DNA of 64,000 bases from Adenanthera pavonina (lineage: Eukaryota; Streptophyta; Magnoliopsida; Fabales; Fabaceae). The position numbers were made by a program, and so were the translations under genes. Within the stretch, counting starts at the first letter, position 1; each line of letters opens with the position of its first letter. Below, piece by piece: positions 34,396 through 47,176 of this stretch. The notes beneath the pieces were generated by a model. It saw only the letters and a program-made list of their open reading frames with translations, had not been told where the DNA came from and did not search any database. Where the stretch lies: NCBI GenBank assembly GCA_026686845.1, contig JAIVEN010000008.1, forward strand, positions 33,360,501-33,424,500, written 5' to 3'.

Positions 34396-35985
34396 GATAT
34401 TATGCTTTATTACCTGGAGATAAGACTTGAGTCTGCTTACGTGATAAGAATGGGATGGGGGTCTATCATCCAAACTCTCTTTGATTTAATAAACAATAGT
34501 TTTTACGTGAAAAAAAATGGGGAATGGATGAATGAATAACATGCCGAACTAAAACCTTTGCTATTATGCACATATATATAAGGGTAATTAACCATTGATA
34601 TTTTTTTCTAATTCTTTTTATTTTCTTTGTTCGTACTTTTATTAAATATTTGATATAACTAAGAATAAATTATTATTCTATTTTAAAATCATAGACCCAC
34701 TTTCATATACCTTCAAAAATACTTGACAGACGGCAAATTATTCGTTTCATCAAGTATCTCATATCTAAGAATTGTTGGCTGTTGATTTTCAAGAAAATGG
34801 ATTTCTATTAAATTTTTTTTTATTATTTGAAATTCCATTACAGAAAATCAAAAGAAGAATGCTACGATACAAATACAAAGTAAAGGAGGCTAATTACGGC
34901 ACTTCTATCTAGTCAATATCTTTTTTACAGACAGACTTATATCCTGAGAAAACATTCATACAAGAGGGCACGAGGGAAAGAAAGTTAAATCTAACTAGCA
35001 CAGTGGTTTAAAAAAAATAATCTAACAATGATATTTCTTATCACAATATTTTGCAATTCAGTCAGCAATTTGATTAATATATATATCTTAAAACCGAAGA
35101 GGAAGAATAAACACAGAATTGTGCATAATCTTAAGGGCATACGGTTGAATTCAAAGATAAGTTCTTGTACGTACGGTAAAATCCATATATACTACATTGC
35201 CCTATATCGATACTTCAAAAAAAATAAATATATTCATATCAGATGTATATGTATATCATACTATATGATATATATCATAAACTTTAACATATATAAAAAA
35301 CGTTCCAAAACAATTCAAGAATTTATAGAAAATTCAATTTTTTTCCTTATAAATATCTTTGTATTACTCTTAAAATTTTACATTGATATTCAAGTTTTTT
35401 TTTATATTATTCATTTTTTATTTTTTTAATTTGCTGAATATATACATAATTATATATGTATATATAATATATATTTCATTATCATATTGTAAAATTTTAA
35501 AGTTGATCATATTTAACATATTATATATCATATCATACCCAATACACATATTCATATATGTGTATTATAGGATCTATAGCTATTTGAAATCCTTTTAAGC
35601 GAGAAAGAGCTTTTGCCACAAAAGCTGAAACCGTCCCACTATAATTTTTAAATTTTAAAGTGTAATAAAAAAGCAATATATACACATATGTGTGTGTAAT
35701 TTATTTTGCTTGATTTGTTCGTGCAAAAAGGAAAAAAATTCAAGAGTTCTATATATTTTGATTGAGTTGTTAGTCATAAAATGTTGAAATAAAATTCAAC
35801 ATGTAGAGTCATACACGTGAATATTACAATGCAATGTTATTATTACTTAAGCCTAAATAAAATAATGACCTAATTTAAAATTAAAGTTTTAAAACTTGAG
35901 AGTGTAATTATCATATTTTAGTAATTTGAAAGGGTTACAGTTTTCATATTATGTCATTGAAAAACATTTTTTTTGTTACACCAAT
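33900..35985. other. AT-rich spacer, no gene
   Basis: Contains an (AT)n run at 34361-34391 and long A/T-rich frames at 35.0-35.6 kb with no recognisable protein. Nothing else seen. Confidence 0.5.
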
Positions 35986-35989
35986 GAAA

Positions 35990-36160
35990 ACCAATTATCT
36001 ACCCATGAAAGTTGGTCCATTTAATATATGTTTGAATTCTATAGTTGATGTGAGGATTTTATTGATATGTAATATGTAAATATCTTTATAAGTATTCTTT
36101 TAAGTCGTGCGGCCTAAGCTAGTAACTCTCCAAAATCCAACTCACTTAAATTTCCATTTT
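35990..36160 (+). mobile_element. SINE-like element, degraded
   Basis: B-box-like TGTTTGAATTC (36028-36038) is followed by tagttgatgtgaggatttta and, later, ccaactcacttaaattt. The order matches the copies at 30.9 kb and 45.7 kb. The A box is weak. Confidence 0.4.
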
Positions 36161-36340
36161 TCAAAAAATCTACCTCCCATTTTGAGAACAAAACAAAGTT
36201 TATACGCTAACAATCTAGAAGATCAATCCACAGATTCTGTAACTTTTAATTGCAATGGATTGAGATATGTTTCCTGATCAGTCTTTCTTTTATTCTCTAT
36301 AATTGATTTGTGATTCAATTTAATAGATTTGGTTGAGAAT

Positions 36341-36396
36341 GAATTCATTGAATAGAGCTTAGGTTAAAAAAAACAAAAAGGAATTCATCGAATAGA
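36341..36396 (+). mobile_element. Tail-only micro-insertion
   Basis: Near-identical 16-bp repeats gaattcattgaataga (36341-36356) and gaattcatcgaataga (36381-36396) flank 24 nt containing TTAGGTT followed by AAAAAAAACAAAAAG. Confidence 0.55.
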
Positions 36397-36399
36397 ACA

Positions 36400-37777
36400 T
36401 TTTTTGCTTGTGGTTAGATCAGGAAAAATTGAATCCTGCATATATACATTGCATTTTGTCTGAAAAAAGTCAACAAACTTATAACGGCTTAATTATTTTA
36501 TAAATTAAGCACTTTAAAAAAATTAAGAATTAAAATTAGGTAAATTTATAAATTTTAAAACTAATCTATCAATTTACTATCAATCATATTTTCAATGAAT
36601 TTAAACATTTCTTAGATTATTTATTCTTTCATTTTTATTTTACAAAATTCAATTTGCAGATCAACAAACACATACTCATCCAACATCATCAATCATTAAT
36701 CATGTAAAGAACAGAAGTTTGTATTAAAGCGAATAAACGGTTGAAAGTTGAAAGTTTGGGCCGAGTTTCTTCAACAAAATAATAATTTGGGCCACACTAA
36801 CTCAAGTGAAAGTTTAAAGCTAGTTATGATGTAAACTTGTTTGTCTTTTGGTTTAGATTAATCTCCACGTGTCACTACAGGGGGACTCGATCGTTTCATC
36901 CATATAGTCATATTGACTGGTCAAACAGAATTATACTCCACAATTAGGATTTTTTAAATTAAAAAATTAATAAATAAATGTATTTTTTCTTTTTTCAGGC
37001 AACATCTTTTTTTTTTATATTAATTATCTAGTATAGATTAAATTCAAGTATGTTCATATCCAAATAGAGATATCATTCCCAATATAATTTTTTCATTCAC
37101 TCAAATTCAAGACTTTATTTGAAGAATATTAAGTTCTTTACTATTCAATATGATCACTTTTAGTTAAATGTTTGAACATTGTCATTGGATATGATCAACA
37201 TTTCTTTTATTGAAGGCACTGATTGAAATTGATTTTACTTACAAGCCAAGAAACATAATGTTTTTATTCGGGGTGGGAATAAAGTCAACTGCTAATAGGG
37301 GCTTACATTTTAATTTATATAAAACTTGATCTGATCTAACCTATTTAATTAAATAAGTCAAACTCAGACCTATAAGTAGGCATATTTAAATAAGGTTTAG
37401 TCTAAAATCTATTAGACTATACCTATTTAAATTATTATTATTTAATGTTATTTAATATATATATATATATATATATGATATAATTAATATAAATTAGTTT
37501 TATGAATGTTCATGTTTCTTTGATTGATTAAAATAGGTATAGGGATAGGCATTGTATGTGTAGGTATAGGGACATGCATTGTATGTGTTGAGACATTCTT
37601 TCTTATTGCTCTTTACATTGTCACTCTTTTGTGGTTGAAAGTAAGTGAGTTAACATGTGAAAAGTCTCACATCGACAAGATTACAAGAGAAAAAATGTAG
37701 GTAAGGCTTATAAAGGTAAAGATTAGCTACTTTTTGTTTAAATATATGAGTCATGAGATAAATATATATAGACTGTG
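36400..37777. other. AT-rich spacer, no gene
   Basis: No gene seen. An (AT)n run lies at 37455-37476. At 37664-37674 GTCTCACATCG occurs, a motif common in plant LTRs, followed by a TATA-like box; see the rejected list. Confidence 0.45.
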
Positions 37778-37779
37778 TA

Positions 37780-38067
37780 CTCCCTCCGTTCCTTAATATA
37801 AGGGACAATTGTGGGAGTTTCCGTATTTCAAAATATAAGGGACATATAGGGTTTGTCTGGTGTATTTAATGATTTTTTTCTAAAAATACCCCTAATTAAG
37901 ATGGTATGTTTTTAATATAATTTATTTGTATTAATTAGATTATGGAAAAGTTATTAACATTAAATGAGGATATTTTTGGAAACTACTTTATATTCTAGAC
38001 AAATTTATTATTTTTCTTGGTCTGTGTGATTTTATCTTCTGTCCCTTATATTAAAGAACGGAGGGAG
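37780..38067. mobile_element. Stowaway-type MITE, 288 bp, well preserved
   Basis: The ends CTCCCTCCGTTCCTTAATAT and (minus strand) CTCCCTCCGTTCTTTAATAT are almost perfect inverted repeats. TA flanks at 37778-37779 and 38068-38069. The best-preserved copy in the window. Confidence 0.9.
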
Positions 38068-38723
38068 TATTTGGTAACTAAAAATTTAAAGTTTAAATTT
38101 GTTTACTTTACTTTTTAATATATACTTAAATAGATTTCAGGTTAAATAAGACTTTTAGAAAGTTTAGATTTAAACCTAAAATAAAGTCTTATATAGGCTA
38201 ATAGAATTTTAAATTTATAATACACGCTTAGCCTATTTATTTAAAGTTTAGTCAAATTTAGCCTATTTTCATCCCTAATTTCCATGTTTAGCTCATAACG
38301 ATTTTACAGAATTTCACATCCTATATTCGTTAATTGTTTAGAACTTATTTGCCGTTCTATTTTTATTTTAAACTATCAAATAATATATTACTTTTATATC
38401 CTAGTATCCACTATTGATTTGGAGTTATGTAAGAACGTTGCATTTTTTTAGGTCATTTGATAGGTAAAATGTTAAATACAAAAAAAAAAAAGAATCTGAG
38501 TGAAAATTAACTCTTCTTCCTTCTTAAAAAATAAAAAAAAATTAATATTGATAGCAAAAGCATAATAAATATTATAAGGTTCAGTTTGCCTTTCTATATC
38601 AAGTAAGCCCCTAAAGAACTTTATTTGATGAAGGTAAAAAGCTACATCCACCAGATTTTGGTACATGAACATGAAAGAAAATAAAAAGACATAAGAGAAT
38701 TCCTATTTCCTATATTCGTTTTA
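38068..38723. other. JAR1 downstream region
   Basis: AT-rich 3' flank of the GH3 gene with A-runs. No gene seen. Confidence 0.45.
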
Positions 38724-41458
38724 TCAGTTGAATGCAGTACTGAGATAGTTCTTCACAACATTCTCATTCAAGATTTGCAATACTCCGCTATTTGCAGGGC
38801 CAACACATCTTGGTGTCTTGTATTGACTAACTGCGCCTCCTAGTCCTAGGAAATGGTCTAGAATCTTCTGGAACGTTCCCCTCCGAACAACCCGGAGTTC
38901 GAGGGGGCCGATGCACTTCACTTTTCGAGAACTGACATAGCCTGCATCCACGAAGGACTTGTCCAGACAGTTGCAGCATTCTGTGAGCACTTGTTCACTT
39001 GCCTCCCCACTGATTTCCCAGAATATCACATAGTGCCCTGGCTCTGTGGAAAGATCAACGTGGCTTGTGAAGTCTACAACTTCTAGTTTATCCTCTGCTA
39101 ATAATCTGGCTGCTTCTTCCACTGCTAACTGCAAATCCTTCTCGGTGTTCTTGTCGATGTTTATGGTTAGCAGAAGACTGCTCCGGCGAACAAACATGAG
39201 TTCTGGAGTTGAGTTATGGAACCCCATCACCTTCACCACATCTCCTAGCCTGTATCGGTATAAGCCTGCAATCATAACAAATATGTATAAACATGTCAGA
39301 CACATCTTTCAGTAAAACTCACCAACGTGTTAACATGTTTATTAATAATTGATTTGACTTGCCTTTCAAGATTAATCTAAATGTATAGTATGGCAAATGG
39401 AGGCTTTGTGTGATTCTAATCTGCAGAACCTTATAAATTGAAGTATTGAACTCAGACCAAACTTCCAGGTTGAGCCATGGAAGTTAGAACTAAGGTAAAA
39501 ACCTCTAAAATTCTGATCCTATGAATGTTTTTTTTTGGGCCAAACGATCCTATGAATGTTCAACACAAGAAAAATGTGAACAATTTTTCCCAACAGAATA
39601 TTTGCTTTCACGCTAAAGATTTTCAAAACCCTTTCCACTTTCAACAAGTAAGCATTATTCTCAATAAAATATTGTCTCCGAAAAGAAATCTACAAAAGCT
39701 AAACTAACCACTCTACCTTATACCCCCAAGCAAATATTAGAAAACTGAGAAAATCACAGGACTTTAGTTTTCTGTGATAATTTAAGAGACTAGTCAGTGC
39801 ACACCAAAACAAAAATAAATAAAGAACAAGCAATAAGCAAAACAAATAGCAAGTAGAGGAAGGATAGCAACTACAAGGAAACTCTGCGTGCCAAAAAAGG
39901 CTTTATTCAAATCCCTAAATGGAAAACTAATTCATTGATCAAAAACCCTAATTAAGAAAACCAATTGAGAGATTTATTAAAGAGGGACCTGCATTTGTAC
40001 CTGCTGGATTGGTGATGACAATCTCATATTCTTCCCCAACCTTCACTTCTGTGAGTCCCACAGGTTGAGGATCCTTACAGAACATAGCAGGCTCTCCCTC
40101 TGTCTTCTCCATCTGTGTGAGAGGGATGAACTCAAAGTAACCAATCTGAGGAAGCACTGCATAAGTGGCAGATTCTGGGGGAACTTTCGGATTCACATTC
40201 GTGGCTATCCAGCCTTCAGAAGAACCATAATCTGCAGTCACTAATGGCAGCTCTCCGGCATAATGCCTCAGCTTCTTCAAATAAGGCTCCATAGATCCTG
40301 TCATGATTCCATACACATACTTAGCATTGGGAAAAAGCTCTGGTATCAGTCCATACCAGTTGCTCAAACCCATACATTTCTTATGAATCAGATCAGCTGC
40401 TTCTGGGCCTGATTTGAGCAATTTTGCCATGGCTGCTCGGATGGAAGGATCGGTGATTCTGCTTGTGAGGACGCCTTCTCGGATATCAGTACATAGCTCC
40501 TCCCAAGTTTGCTCAAAGAATCTGAAAGCATGGACAATGCTATGTGCAAATGTAGAACCTACGAGTTGAATTTCGTCTCTGAAGATTAGCCCACTCAGTA
40601 GATGACAGTACAAAGATTGCTGAAAATCAGAACCGAATATCACTTCATCCGGGCTGCTATATTGGGACTGAATCGCCTTCATCGAGCTTTTGTATCGTGG
40701 ATCACGAAACAGATTTGTTGTAGCAGTTCCAACTATCAAGCCCCCTTTGGTTGTGGACTGCTTGCTGCTGTAGATGAAGCTCAAGACCTTCCCATTTTTT
40801 ATAGGGAAGTCTCTGCAAAATGGAGCGACTGTATCAGTTACAGCAAGCAGACACAGATTTCCATTTTAGTACTAAACGGCAACTAGAATTTTGAATGGAA
40901 CCAAGTTTTTGTCAAGAAAGGAATAAAAGGAGATGACTAGTGAATACCGGTTCCTAAAGGCAAAAGAAGTTTGATAAATCTCCAATGTGGTATCAAACAA
41001 TTCATCATTCCAAGGTACAAATTTTGGCTTCCCCTGAGTAGTGCCAGAACTGCAAGAAAATCTCTAGGCTCAGAAACTTCTTCTGACAGTACAAATTCAA
41101 CTACTAAACTGAAACAGAAACTTTGTGTGCTTAATTTGAAAATAGGAATCAAAGAAAAAAAGGACCTTAGCGACATGGTTGTAATGGGTTTTCCAGTGAG
41201 AACAGAAGAAGCATTGCCGTCAATAATTCTCCGTATATATGGCTCCAAATCTTTGTGGGTAACCAGAGGGACACAGGCTTTGAAGCTTTCTGGGTCGGTT
41301 CTTCCGTTGAGACCCAGATTCTGCAAGTATTCTGCAGATGCATTATCTTCCAAAATCCTTCTCAGAGTCTCCTTCTGAACACTCTCAGCATCCTTTGTCA
41401 GAGCCTCAAAGTTCTCTATCACTTTATCTATGTCAAACTCTTCCTCCTTCTCCAACAT
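38724..41458 (-). CDS. JAR1: GH3 family acyl-amido synthetase, JAR1 type (jasmonate-isoleucine ligase)
   Basis: Four exons on the minus strand: 41458-41166, 41049-40948, 40812-40001 and 39265-38724 (stop TGA), with GT-AG introns and consistent phase, giving 582 residues, close to the usual 575-610. ATG 41458 starts MLEKEEEFDIDKVI, as in JAR1 proteins. The ATP/AMP-binding signatures of the adenylate-forming GH3 fold are all present: SSGTTQGKPKF at 98-108, YGSSEGW at 327-333 and YRYRLGDVV at 405-413. The enzyme adenylates an acyl acid and couples it to an amino acid. JAR1 makes jasmonoyl-L-isoleucine, the active hormone, in the cytosol. The N-terminus, the VGTATTNLFRDP region and the C-terminus fit JAR1 better than auxin-conjugating GH3s; the DFL2/GH3.10 branch is the main alternative. 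The leader probably contains an intron. No breaks are seen, and intron 3 holds a tiny insertion at 39515-39560. Confidence 0.93.
39515..39560 (-). mobile_element. Tail-only micro-insertion in JAR1 intron 3
   Basis: Identical 15-bp repeats gatcctatgaatgtt (39515-39529 and 39546-39560) flank tttttttgggccaaac. On the minus strand the insert reads GTTTGGCCC followed by seven A. Confidence 0.65.
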
Positions 41459-42750
41459 CCTCACTAGTCCTTCTCACTTGCAGCTATTCACGAAACAGTG
41501 AATAAATCATCATCAATCAATAAATAAATGCTCATACAGACTGTAAAAAGTGATATGGAGGGATAGTCAAAGACGGAGAAAAAAAGCAGAAAGAGCCAAA
41601 TATTGTTGCGTTAGAGAAAAAGAAAAGATAAAACCAAAGGGCTTCGGCCATCGTTTTCTTGCGGACCCAGATGAAGTAAATTCGGAAATATACTGAAAAG
41701 TAGGACATTCTAGTTTTGCGTGTACTTTGGACGTCCGAAAATTTTTAATACAAAAGCGACAATGCAATTCGCAACCCCATCAAGAAAATGGAAGAGAAAG
41801 TGAAGGAAGAAAGAGAAGACCAAACGGCAGGTGATGAAGAAATGAATAGCCCATGGATGGAAGATCTTCAAGTCCGGTGATTAAAAACCAGTAAGAACCT
41901 CGTTCAAAACACAATAAAACTTCATGTGAAACAAAACTCGAGAAATCTCATAAAAAAACAAAAAGTAAATGGTGAAAAAGAAACACAACATTTGTCCACG
42001 AGAAGCACGAACGCAGAAAGTAGCCTTTTTCTGAGCAAAAGAGAGAGAGAGAGAGGGGGGGAAACTGGAGAAGCTGGAGTCCAGCCACTACACTGAAAAT
42101 CCAAAGACCACTGTTACGAGACAAGACATATTTGGTTAACGGGGACTTTGAAGTGTCGAGTATTTGATGCGAATGTCTACTGACTCCCAACTTGGAAGCC
42201 TCGAGGCTGCAAATCTTCCAGAAGATTCGAAAAAATTAAGTGAAAATAAAAAAGGAAGAAAGTCAACGGAATGATTCAAGTGGGAAAGTGGAAATCGAAA
42301 AGGGGAAGACAAGAAAATCATCAGAATCCGTCTGGGTTTGCTTCGACTTCAACAGCAACAAGGAAAACAACAGCGACCCATGAACGAACCAAAAGCAAAT
42401 CCAATCAAACCCACTTGAAAAAAAGGCACTTTATCGTATTCAAAGTGAGAAACTTTGAATTCCCAGTACATGACAGTATCTGCGACAAAATCTTCTTACG
42501 GTATCCCGTGAAGTAGAGGCACAGAGAGGGAGACACAGAGAGAGAGAGTGAGGAATTAGAAATAAAGGAAGAAACTTGGAGGGAACCCAATGACCAGAAC
42601 GAAGGAAGAAGGTGGAAAGAGAAGGTCTCGATCCCAACAAGGTTGAGAAGCACCGCCCATTCCAACATAACCTCCACAGGACACCGGACAACGTTTTTTT
42701 TCTTACCTGCTTCACATGGAACAACCGAGGGGCAAGACGAGAATTGTAAA
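41459..42750 (-). other. JAR1 5' leader with probable leader intron
   Basis: Between the TATA box and the start codon lies a good donor GCAG|GTAAG (intron from 42706) and a possible acceptor GAATAG (exon from 41483). A leader intron of about 1.2 kb is inferred. Frames in this stretch are low-complexity and not supported as protein. Confidence 0.45.
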
Positions 42751-42775
42751 GATGAAAAATATGGCGTGGTCCGAT

Positions 42776-42786
42776 CTATATATATA
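42776..42786 (-). promoter_or_regulatory. TATA box of the JAR1-type gene
   Basis: TATATATATAG on the minus strand, followed downstream by a non-AT-rich stretch that would be the first exon. A Stowaway element begins four bases upstream of it. Confidence 0.5.
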
Positions 42787-42789
42787 GTA

Positions 42790-43042
42790 CTCTCTTTTCA
42801 TTTGTAATTTAAGATATTTTAATTAAATTATATGAATTAAGAATTAAAATTAATTAATTATTTTAATTTTTTTGAAAATTTTAATATTTTTTGAAAATTA
42901 TTTTTATTTAATTTTTTTTTAAATATATTAAATAAAAATATTTTTTAAAAAATGTATAATAAATACTATCTTGTATATTATAAAGGATTTTATATTTAGG
43001 ATCAGGATACAAAATTTTATATATAAAACTAGAAGGAGATAG
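42790..43042. mobile_element. Stowaway-like MITE next to the JAR1 promoter
   Basis: The ends CTCTCTTTTCATTTGTAATT and (minus strand) CTATCTCCTTCTAGTTTTAT lie between TA dinucleotides (42788-42789, 43043-43044). The inner ttttaattaaattatatgaattaagaattaaaatt matches the family in this window. The ends are diverged. Confidence 0.65.
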
Positions 43043-43044
43043 TA

Positions 43045-45498
43045 GAATATAGGCGTTGTCAAACACTCCTATTTTTGCGTCATCTTCAATTGACGGTTTT
43101 GCCCATGGAGGGATTTTAGAATTGCGGAAAACTGTGGCTGTGCCTTACAAATTCTCTCTTCAAGATTCCAAAAAGGGATAAATCTCCTAGTTTAAAATGT
43201 AAGATAAATATGGTTTGTGGTCTAAACTTATTTATGTTTTTCAATTGTGTCTTTCATTAAATATGATTTAACATTTTTATATGTGAAAGAGGTTTAGTGG
43301 TGTATATATTAATTTAGAGATATTTTAAAAATAAAATTTTAATTTCAGACATATTTAAAAAAATTAACTATTTTTAACTATTTTTTTTTGTATGTATAAA
43401 TTAATTATTTATTTCTTACATTTAATACTGAAAGTAGTGTTAGTATTTTTTTATTGATGGACCTACCCTTGACGATTTTGAGATTAACGAGGAAAACAAG
43501 GATCTTACGTCCGCATGCGGAGAAAGAAGTTTTTCATTTTGGAAAAAAGTTAAAACTTAATTAACGATAATTGAAGATAACCAAACAAAAACCTTACGTC
43601 CTTGCGCGGGACGCACTGTGATTGAGAAGGCAAAAATTTACGGGAGAAATTCTGTGACCTGTATATCGTTAATTCACAGTCGGCAGCATCAATGTTTTTA
43701 TAGCAAATTTTTTATCGCCAGAATTTTTTTTAGCAAATTAAATGTATCTAGTTTTGGTGTGTGTGTGGATCTCAAATTTTCTTGGTAATTACTGGGAAGT
43801 TTTTAGGACTAAAAGCTTAAATAAAGGACCTCAAGCCGAAATGACGTTGTATGTGACCATTTTTCCGTATCCATCCAATTTATGACATTCTGTTCCCAAT
43901 TTATGAGAAACATTAAATGACCCAAAACAGAAATGGTCTGGTCTTCATATTAATACTAGTTAAAAAATATTTTATGCATACTTATGCCACGTCTGATTTG
44001 CATCAAATTTTATTATCCATATGAGGCAAAAAAAAATATATTTTTTACCATCCACCAAGAAATGGAATATAGCATTCGGATAAATATTTGGGAAAAAAAT
44101 ATTTTAGGACATGTATAGAAAAATATTGACAAATAAACAGTACCAGTCAAAATTTTAGTTGATTCGAGTTGGGAATTCAATTTATAGGACTACTGGATTT
44201 TTAAATCGGGTCTTTAGAAAGAAATATTTCTAGTTATGGACATCAAATTGTCTTTTTCCCTAAATACTTAGTTTTTGCATTTTTTTTTTGGTGATCATCA
44301 AAGATTATCCCTTAACTGTCAGCTAGATAGCTAATTGAAAAAAACCTAATTATCTACCAATTAAGACTTTATTAGTGCAAACATTGCATTTTATTTATCA
44401 AGCTTATTTCATTGTTATTTTTATTTTTTTATTTATTATTTAAGGTTTTAGCATGTAGATTAAGAAATGTAATTAATATATATTAGAATTTTTTTTATTT
44501 TCTAATATATCTTTTAATAAATAAATAGATAAAAAGAGTAATTATTATTATTATTTATTTTTAAAATGATAAATAAGGGTATAATAGTAAAAATAGTAAT
44601 TAATATTATTTTAAAATTTAAAAATAAAAAATAAATAGAAATAATATTTTTTAAAAATAACAATTAAGACGACACAAAAGGAGTATTTATAAAAAAGTTC
44701 TATAGTATAATATCAACAAAAAATATAAAAACCTATAGTAAACTTATAAGTTATAAATAATGTGACTCAGAGTATACAAAATAAATAATGTGATTCATTT
44801 TTTAAATTTCATATAATACATTACATTCATGTTTAGTTCCATTTAAAAATAAGAGGAATCAAGCCATTAAAATGGAATATACTCTAGCGATACAAAATTA
44901 TCACAATAATACTCTTCCCATTATAGTTTTTTGGATTTTATATTTCTTTTTTTTTATTATTTAGAAATAATTTTATAATTATAAATTATTTATGACAGAT
45001 AATGAAACTGATTGTTTTTATTATTAGTTTTATTATTAGGTATTTAAAAAGATTGTTTCAAGATTAAAAAATTAAATTGAATTTTTACTATTTCTGATAC
45101 TAAAAATTAATAATAATTGTTTTAATATATTTTTTATTTAGGATATTATAGTCTTTTAAATTTTAATCATCTTTACATTACATTCTTATGTTATCTCATC
45201 CAACCAAACACAAATATAAGGCTGACCTAATAATCCATCACATACCAAGCATAAATATTTCATTTCATCAAAACATGTTCCCATTTCTACTTTCACATCA
45301 AAATATGTTTTTTTAAAGAGAAGAATGCCTATTAAACGGGACTTTAAAAGATTTTAGAACAATTTATACTTATATATTCATAAGTGAGAAGAGAGTTTCT
45401 CCTCTCAATAATTAATTACTTGCATCAATTTGTATTGAGTTTAATTATTATTTTATTTTAAGTTCAGTGTCTTTTTTTGGTTTAATATTATATGTTTT
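43045..45498. other. AT-rich spacer, no gene
   Basis: Upstream of the JAR1 gene. Two short less AT-rich spots with ttacgtcc (43510 and 43600) stand out, but nothing codes. At about 44380-44700 a degraded Stowaway-like stretch ends in aaaaggagtat. Confidence 0.45.
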
Positions 45499-45547
45499 AA
45501 ATCCAGTTTAAATTGTTTCTGGCACACAAAAAAATCCAGTTTAAATT
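45499..45547 (+). mobile_element. Tail-only micro-insertion
   Basis: Identical 16-bp repeats aaatccagtttaaatt (45499-45514 and 45532-45547) flank gtttctggcacacaaaa. Confidence 0.65.
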
Positions 45548-45694
45548 TACAAAGACAATTCGATATTTTCTGGAGAATCCATTTCTATTTTTGTATTCCA
45601 CAAGTGTAAAATTATGCTAAAATAGTAAAAAAGATATTGCCATTGTTATTATTATTTTTAAGGCTAATCCATAGTTGTTATTGTTATAAATATG

Positions 45695-45850
45695 AATAAA
45701 TGAGGAAAGTAGGTAGGTGGTAAGAATATGACTCTTACCCCATAAACATGAGTTCAAATCTTACTATTAATATGAGGATCTCGTGGTAGATAAATGTAAA
45801 TATTTTAATCTTAATAAATTTTTTAAATCCAATTCATCTAAACTTAAAAA
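45695..45850 (+). mobile_element. SINE-like element
   Basis: A-box-like taggtaggtgg and a good B box GAGTTCAAATC, then attaatatgaggatctcgtg and an ending ccaattcatctaaactt with an A-tract of 12 at 45847-45858. Same order as the copies at 30.9 and 36.0 kb. Confidence 0.55.
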
Positions 45851-46064
45851 AAAAAAACCAAAAAAAAATGTATTCTTAGATTTGAGGCCAAAATTTAAAG
45901 ACACCCCTCTCCCTTTCTGATCTTATATACAAATGGATAAAACTTAGATCCATAGGGTTATATCCTTAGTGTCCAGTTTACCAATGAATTAATGACATGT
46001 GTATATATGTAATACCTCATTAAAGTGCTTATTAACGCTGATAACTCACCTCTCTCTTCAATAT

Positions 46065-46101
46065 ATCAATTCTCCAGTTTTTTTTTTTAAATCAATTCTC
46101 C
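46065..46101 (-). mobile_element. Tail-only micro-insertion inside the long-TIR element
   Basis: Repeats atcaattctcc (46065-46075 and 46091-46101) flank 15 nt: ag, eleven T, aa. Confidence 0.45.
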
Positions 46102-46912
46102 CTCTCCATCTCTCTTTTCAGTGGTACAGCTAAGAAATTCTCTCTCTCCTTTAGCGGCAGGTCTCTCCTACAAGAGAGATCGTCCCCCTCCTACCACCTT
46201 TTTTTTTTTTATAATTATATAATTATAAAATTATACAATTTTTATCTTTTTAATTTAAATATTATACAGTTAAAATAATATATTTATAATTATATAATTA
46301 TATAGTATGAGAAAAAAATATAAAATAGGATAAAATTATATAAATATATAAAAAATATATTATATTATTTATAATTTTTAAAATTAAAAAAATTTGTTTC
46401 TCATGCCACGACAAGACCGTGGCAGAAGGAGACATCCCGTCCCTCGAACCCTCTCATTTACTTGTTCTCACTTTCTCTAGAACGGTGGAAATATTGTGCT
46501 TACTAACCACACACTAGCTTCCATTATTCTTCATCTATTTATCTGCATTTGAAGTCATCAAGATATCTAAATCACTATTTCCCTGCTTTTAATAGCTTTT
46601 TCTAAAATGCTAATTTTGAGTTTTGATATCTTGGGTCTCTACGGGTTCAGATTTCTTAATGTTATTGTTTTGATTTGTTTTATGTCATAATTTTTTTTCA
46701 TCAGGTATATTTCTATTTATACCATTCTGGACTCCTAGTAAAAATTTTACTAGGTTCCGACGTGGGTTTTGATAATTTTCATTGTTTATTCTCTAGAATT
46801 CATCAATTTACAATTATTATTTTGTTGGCACTTACTTTAACATTTTCGGACAGTCGTAAGGACGATTTTGTATATATCAGAGGTTTAGTGAAGGAGCATG
46901 GACAAACCAATA

Positions 46913-47176
46913 CTTCCTCCATCCCATTTTATTCATCACTTTAAAGAATTCTATTTATTGCTTATTTTATATTATTAATAAAATATTAATTATTTTTTAC
47001 TTTTTTACTCTTAATTAAAAATAATTATAGATTAAATATGAGTCTTCTTCTATCATTTAATTTAAAAATATTTTAATAAAATATTATTTTATTTTATTTT
47101 AATTTAGATCATTTAATAATTTTATTAGTCTATATAAAAAAATCTCAAAAAATCAAATAAAATGGAATGAGGGAAG
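46913..47176. mobile_element. Stowaway-type MITE nested in the long-TIR element, 264 bp
   Basis: The ends CTTCCTCCATCCCATTTTAT and (minus strand) CTTCCCTCATTCCATTTTAT, with TA on both sides. Confidence 0.85.

Noticed and set aside
35028..35598. Frames of 133 and 71 codons rich in Ile, Tyr, Phe and Lys
   Set aside because: Typical translations of A/T-rich DNA; no family resemblance.
37664..37740. GTCTCACATCG followed about 33 bp later by TTATAAAG, resembling the USE and TATA spacing of plant snRNA genes
   Set aside because: No U1, U2, U4, U5 or U6-like RNA follows. This motif is also common in plant LTRs, which is the simpler reading.
42136..42724. Frames upstream of JAR1 on both strands
   Set aside because: They lie in the probable leader intron and are Ser/Leu-rich low-complexity translations.
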